Below are positions 61,281-64,000 of a stretch of DNA of 64,000 nucleotides, in pieces. A program made the position numbers and the translations under genes. How positions within the stretch are numbered: position 1 is the first letter of the stretch; each line of letters starts with the position of its first letter. The notes under the pieces are model-generated. The model was not told the origin of the DNA and did no database searches. It saw only the letters and a list, made by a program, of their open reading frames with translations. Source of the stretch: Batkoa obscura. Taxonomy: Eukaryota; Entomophthoromycota; Entomophthoromycetes; Entomophthorales; Batkoaceae. The DNA lies in the NCBI GenBank assembly GCA_030770535.1, contig JASVEC010000007.1, forward strand, positions 682,001 through 746,000. Direction: 5' to 3'.

Positions 61281-63932
61281 CTAATTCAGAATTGATTGAA
61301 TATCCCTAGGTAACAAAGCCAATGCCTTATTAACTTGATGTTGTAGTTTATCAACATAATTAACTAAAGTAACAGGTGAAGAAATAGAATATTTATGCTG
61401 ACCATTAGGTGGCGTAGTAGAGCCATTTTTAATCGAGATGTTAGACTCTGACTTATTTACTGAATGGTTGGTATTATTATTTGCTACTGTATTATCGCTC
61501 AACTTACTAATTTCCTCCTTTAGTTTCAGTACAAAATCTATGATTTCCACTTCTTGACAAGATAATATCAATTTCTCGATATTTAAATTACACAATTGTT
61601 CCAAATACAATTTTCTTTCTTGTCCTTCATAAAATTGAATACGATCATGTAGCCAAGTAGCAAAGTTACCACACCTTAAAAATTGTTTATAAATTTCTTT
61701 ATTAAAACTTAGCTGTGTTTTATTGTTTATAAAGATTTGTTTGTCTTCCTCAATTAATTTTAAAAACTCTTCATTTTTAAATTTATTCATATGACCTTTC
61801 TTGCCTTTAATAACATTGATGTCGCTATTATTGTATTGATTATAATTCGGTGTCAGAGTGGTCATATATCGATTTAATGGCGCTAAAAAGCGTTCTGTTA
61901 ATTCCCCAAAATACCTTCTCAGCTTATTGTTTAAAATAGTAGCTGAACGATCTCCTTTTAATAGTGAAGTAATTAGTTGGTTAATAATTGTTTTATCTTT
62001 AACGATTAATGATTTATGGCTGGTATATACTCCTTTTGGTTTATATTTAATATTTCGACTTTTATTGGTTAAAATTGTTTTATTAAAACTCAAGTCAACG
62101 CTTCTTTTGTTATTGTTAATACTATTAAACGTTAGGTTTTTAAATAAGTTACTTCCTAAACAAAATAAATTATAACATATTGCTATTATCTTATTATTAT
62201 GTTACCTAATATGCTATTTGATTTATTTCTGTTATGATTGTTGCTACCATGACTTGATGGTGATGCTGACGATAGAATGGGTGTTGATGTTGAGACTACT
62301 TGAATCCAATGTGGCCAATGACTCAAAGCTTCCGTAAAATAAGGGTTTGTAACTCCTAAAATGGTGTTTGTTGGTACACATTTTTTATTGACAAATGCTT
62401 TAAGATCTGGATCTTGTATTGTAATGTAAGGTCGATAGTCCCCACAATATCGAATTGGCTTAATAAAATCTAATAACTCTGTTATTACATGAGAGCAAGT
62501 AGCTGGATCTGAGGCCATAACTACTATTGGTTCGCCTAACAACATCAACTCCCATAGCAGCCATAAATCTGATAATTGATCCCACCAATGTAATAATAAG
62601 CCTGGGGAGGAGCCATCTGGCACTGAAGCTAATAACTGATAAAAATAAGTAAATAAAGTTTATACTACTATCAAACTATGTACTACTATTACAACACTAT
62701 GTACTATTATTACATCATACATTGTTGGTATTAGATTATATGATACTTACATGTATTTCATTAGAGTGATCAACACAATTTAATAGTTGGCATGTTTCCA
62801 GTAATTGTAAAGTAGGATAAGGATAACTTGGCATTTCAATTTGTAAAACAACTCCTGCGAAGGGTACTTCTAAAGTAGTTGAGTATATTGGATTAGGCCA
62901 TCTTGATAAATCTTGCATTGCTGATTCTAAAAATACTTGACTTGTTGAATCAATTTCATCACCTAAATAATCATAATCATGATATAAAGAACCAATAATT
63001 GTTATTAAATGCGTAAATAGGCCCACAGTACTTGACATTGGTAATGAGGTAAGTAATACAATTGATTTCTAAATCACAGTAATTTGTTATCACTATGTTG
63101 GTATTATTAAAGTATTATTGTATTACCTGATAATAACCTCGATGAACTCTGGAATCTTTTCTTTGACGAAAGTAAGCATAAGCAGTATAAAATTCTGGGT
63201 CATTTTCGATTAAATTTTTATCTTCATCTTTGTCTTTTCCTGTTGATTATGATTAACTTTTTAATATAATTAATATAAAAATAGCTTACTTATTTTATTA
63301 TTGCCATTTGTAGTATTGTTGCTTTTTCTTACTCTAAATTGGTATACCATATCACCTGTATCAAATACTCTTACATCTGGAAATGCGGAAAAGGCGCTAA
63401 ATTTTGTTATTATTGAATACAGTTATTAAATAATTTAGTACATCGTTTTTAGCTCCTCTTTTGATAGTTCATACTCAGGGTATATTCTATCAACAGCTAA
63501 AAGCTCATTAAATGATTTGTTAGCTTCTAAGTAAGTGAACTTACCTTGGCCATTTTCTAAATCAAACCTTACCTCACAAAAACAGTGGATCCAGTTTTGG
63601 TTGATGACATTATTCAAATTCCCAGTTTCACCATTCGTTTTTACACTATTCTGAATTGATTTTAATATTTTTTCATTATCTAACTCAAGTTGTTTAATAC
63701 TTTGAGTTGGTGAATGTGACTTAGACCCAGGTACTGAGCTGGTAATATTACTGTTTATTTTTATTTTGTCAACCAGTTTGTTATTCATTTCCTTTGCTTG
63801 TTCATTACTAATATTATAAATTAAACTTTCACCCTTTAAACCTGGGTAATTGGTACCGAACTCTAATACTACGTTTGGTGAGTTCGGTTCCGAGTTACTC
63901 TTTTCTAATGGGTAAGCATCTTTGTAATTCAT
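61281..63932 (-). CDS. DENND6-type DENN-domain Rab exchange factor, 6 exons, 777 aa
   Basis: DENND6 (FAM116) family; animal members are guanine-nucleotide exchange factors for Rab14 in endosomal recycling. Exons 63932-63442, 63396-63290, 63239-63127, 63068-62751, 62635-62206 and 62155-61281 give 778 codons. The first ~110 residues are a Ser/Asn-rich leader. The uDENN part begins WIHCFCEVRFDLENGQG, then YTAYAYFRQRKDSRVHRGYY and KSIVLLTSLPM. The cDENN core has LLWELMLLGEPIVVMASDP and YRPYITIQDPDLKAF, followed by TILGVTNPYFTEALSHWPHW, a near-exact DENND6 signature. The dDENN part holds LRRYFGELTERFLAPLNRYM and a C-terminal LALLPRDIQSIL, as in the human protein (~608 aa). The extra length is in Asn-rich inserts. 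The first Met lies 68 bp from the window edge. Confidence 0.92.
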
Positions 63933-64000
63933 TGCTATTGTTAGCTATTTAATTTATTAATAAAACACTCAAACATAGATGAATTTAGTAAAATACTAAA

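Overview
The window is about 75% A+T and looks like nuclear DNA of a fungus. The evidence is many small spliced genes (introns mostly 41-60 nt, GTAAGT...TAG) and proteins typical of fungi: an Skg3/Caf120-type PH protein, an Snt2-type BAH-PHD protein, and folliculin/Lst7. Large AT-rich spacers full of short repeats would suit an early-diverging, AT-rich lineage such as the arbuscular mycorrhizal fungi, but that placement is inference. No rRNA, tRNA or CRISPR was recognised.

Layout. 0.65-9.9 kb, minus strand: folliculin, an unrecognised multi-pass membrane protein, and a UBE2E-type ubiquitin-conjugating enzyme. 10.9-19.0 kb, plus strand: PA2G4/EBP1 and the PH-domain protein. 19.6-25.8 kb, minus strand: a Tctex-type dynein light chain, BLOC1S2 and Snt2, packed head to tail. 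27.8-32.4 kb: ribosomal protein eS6, the KEOPS kinase Bud32, and an SLC35F6-like transporter. 33.8-41.5 kb: a repeat invaded first by a solo LTR and then flanked by a Ty3/gypsy-type element (fossil). 42.8-50.0 kb: five nearly identical copies of a 104-residue DOPA-dioxygenase-family gene, four of them lying in two arms of a large, almost perfect inverted duplication. 53.4-54.3 kb: a TPR protein. 57.1-60.6 kb: a Dicer-like locus that cannot be read in the standard code. 61.3-63.9 kb: a DENND6-type Rab exchange factor.

A ~105-bp short inverted-terminal element (consensus ends GGGGATGTATTTTT / AAAAACATCCCC) occurs at least twelve times in the spacers, once as a head-to-head palindrome.

The functional genes are mostly housekeeping: amino-acid and lysosome signalling (folliculin, BLOC1S2, DENND6), translation (eS6, PA2G4, Bud32), ubiquitin and chromatin (UBE2E, Snt2). 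They do not form an operon-like unit.

The two most unusual things are the Dicer-like locus, whose first two putative exons carry 19 in-frame UAA/UAG, 12 CAA/CAG and no UGA, as if UAR meant glutamine, and the palindromic DOPA-dioxygenase family array, whose proteins have lost most of the family's metal-binding histidines. All other spliced models in the window use the standard code.
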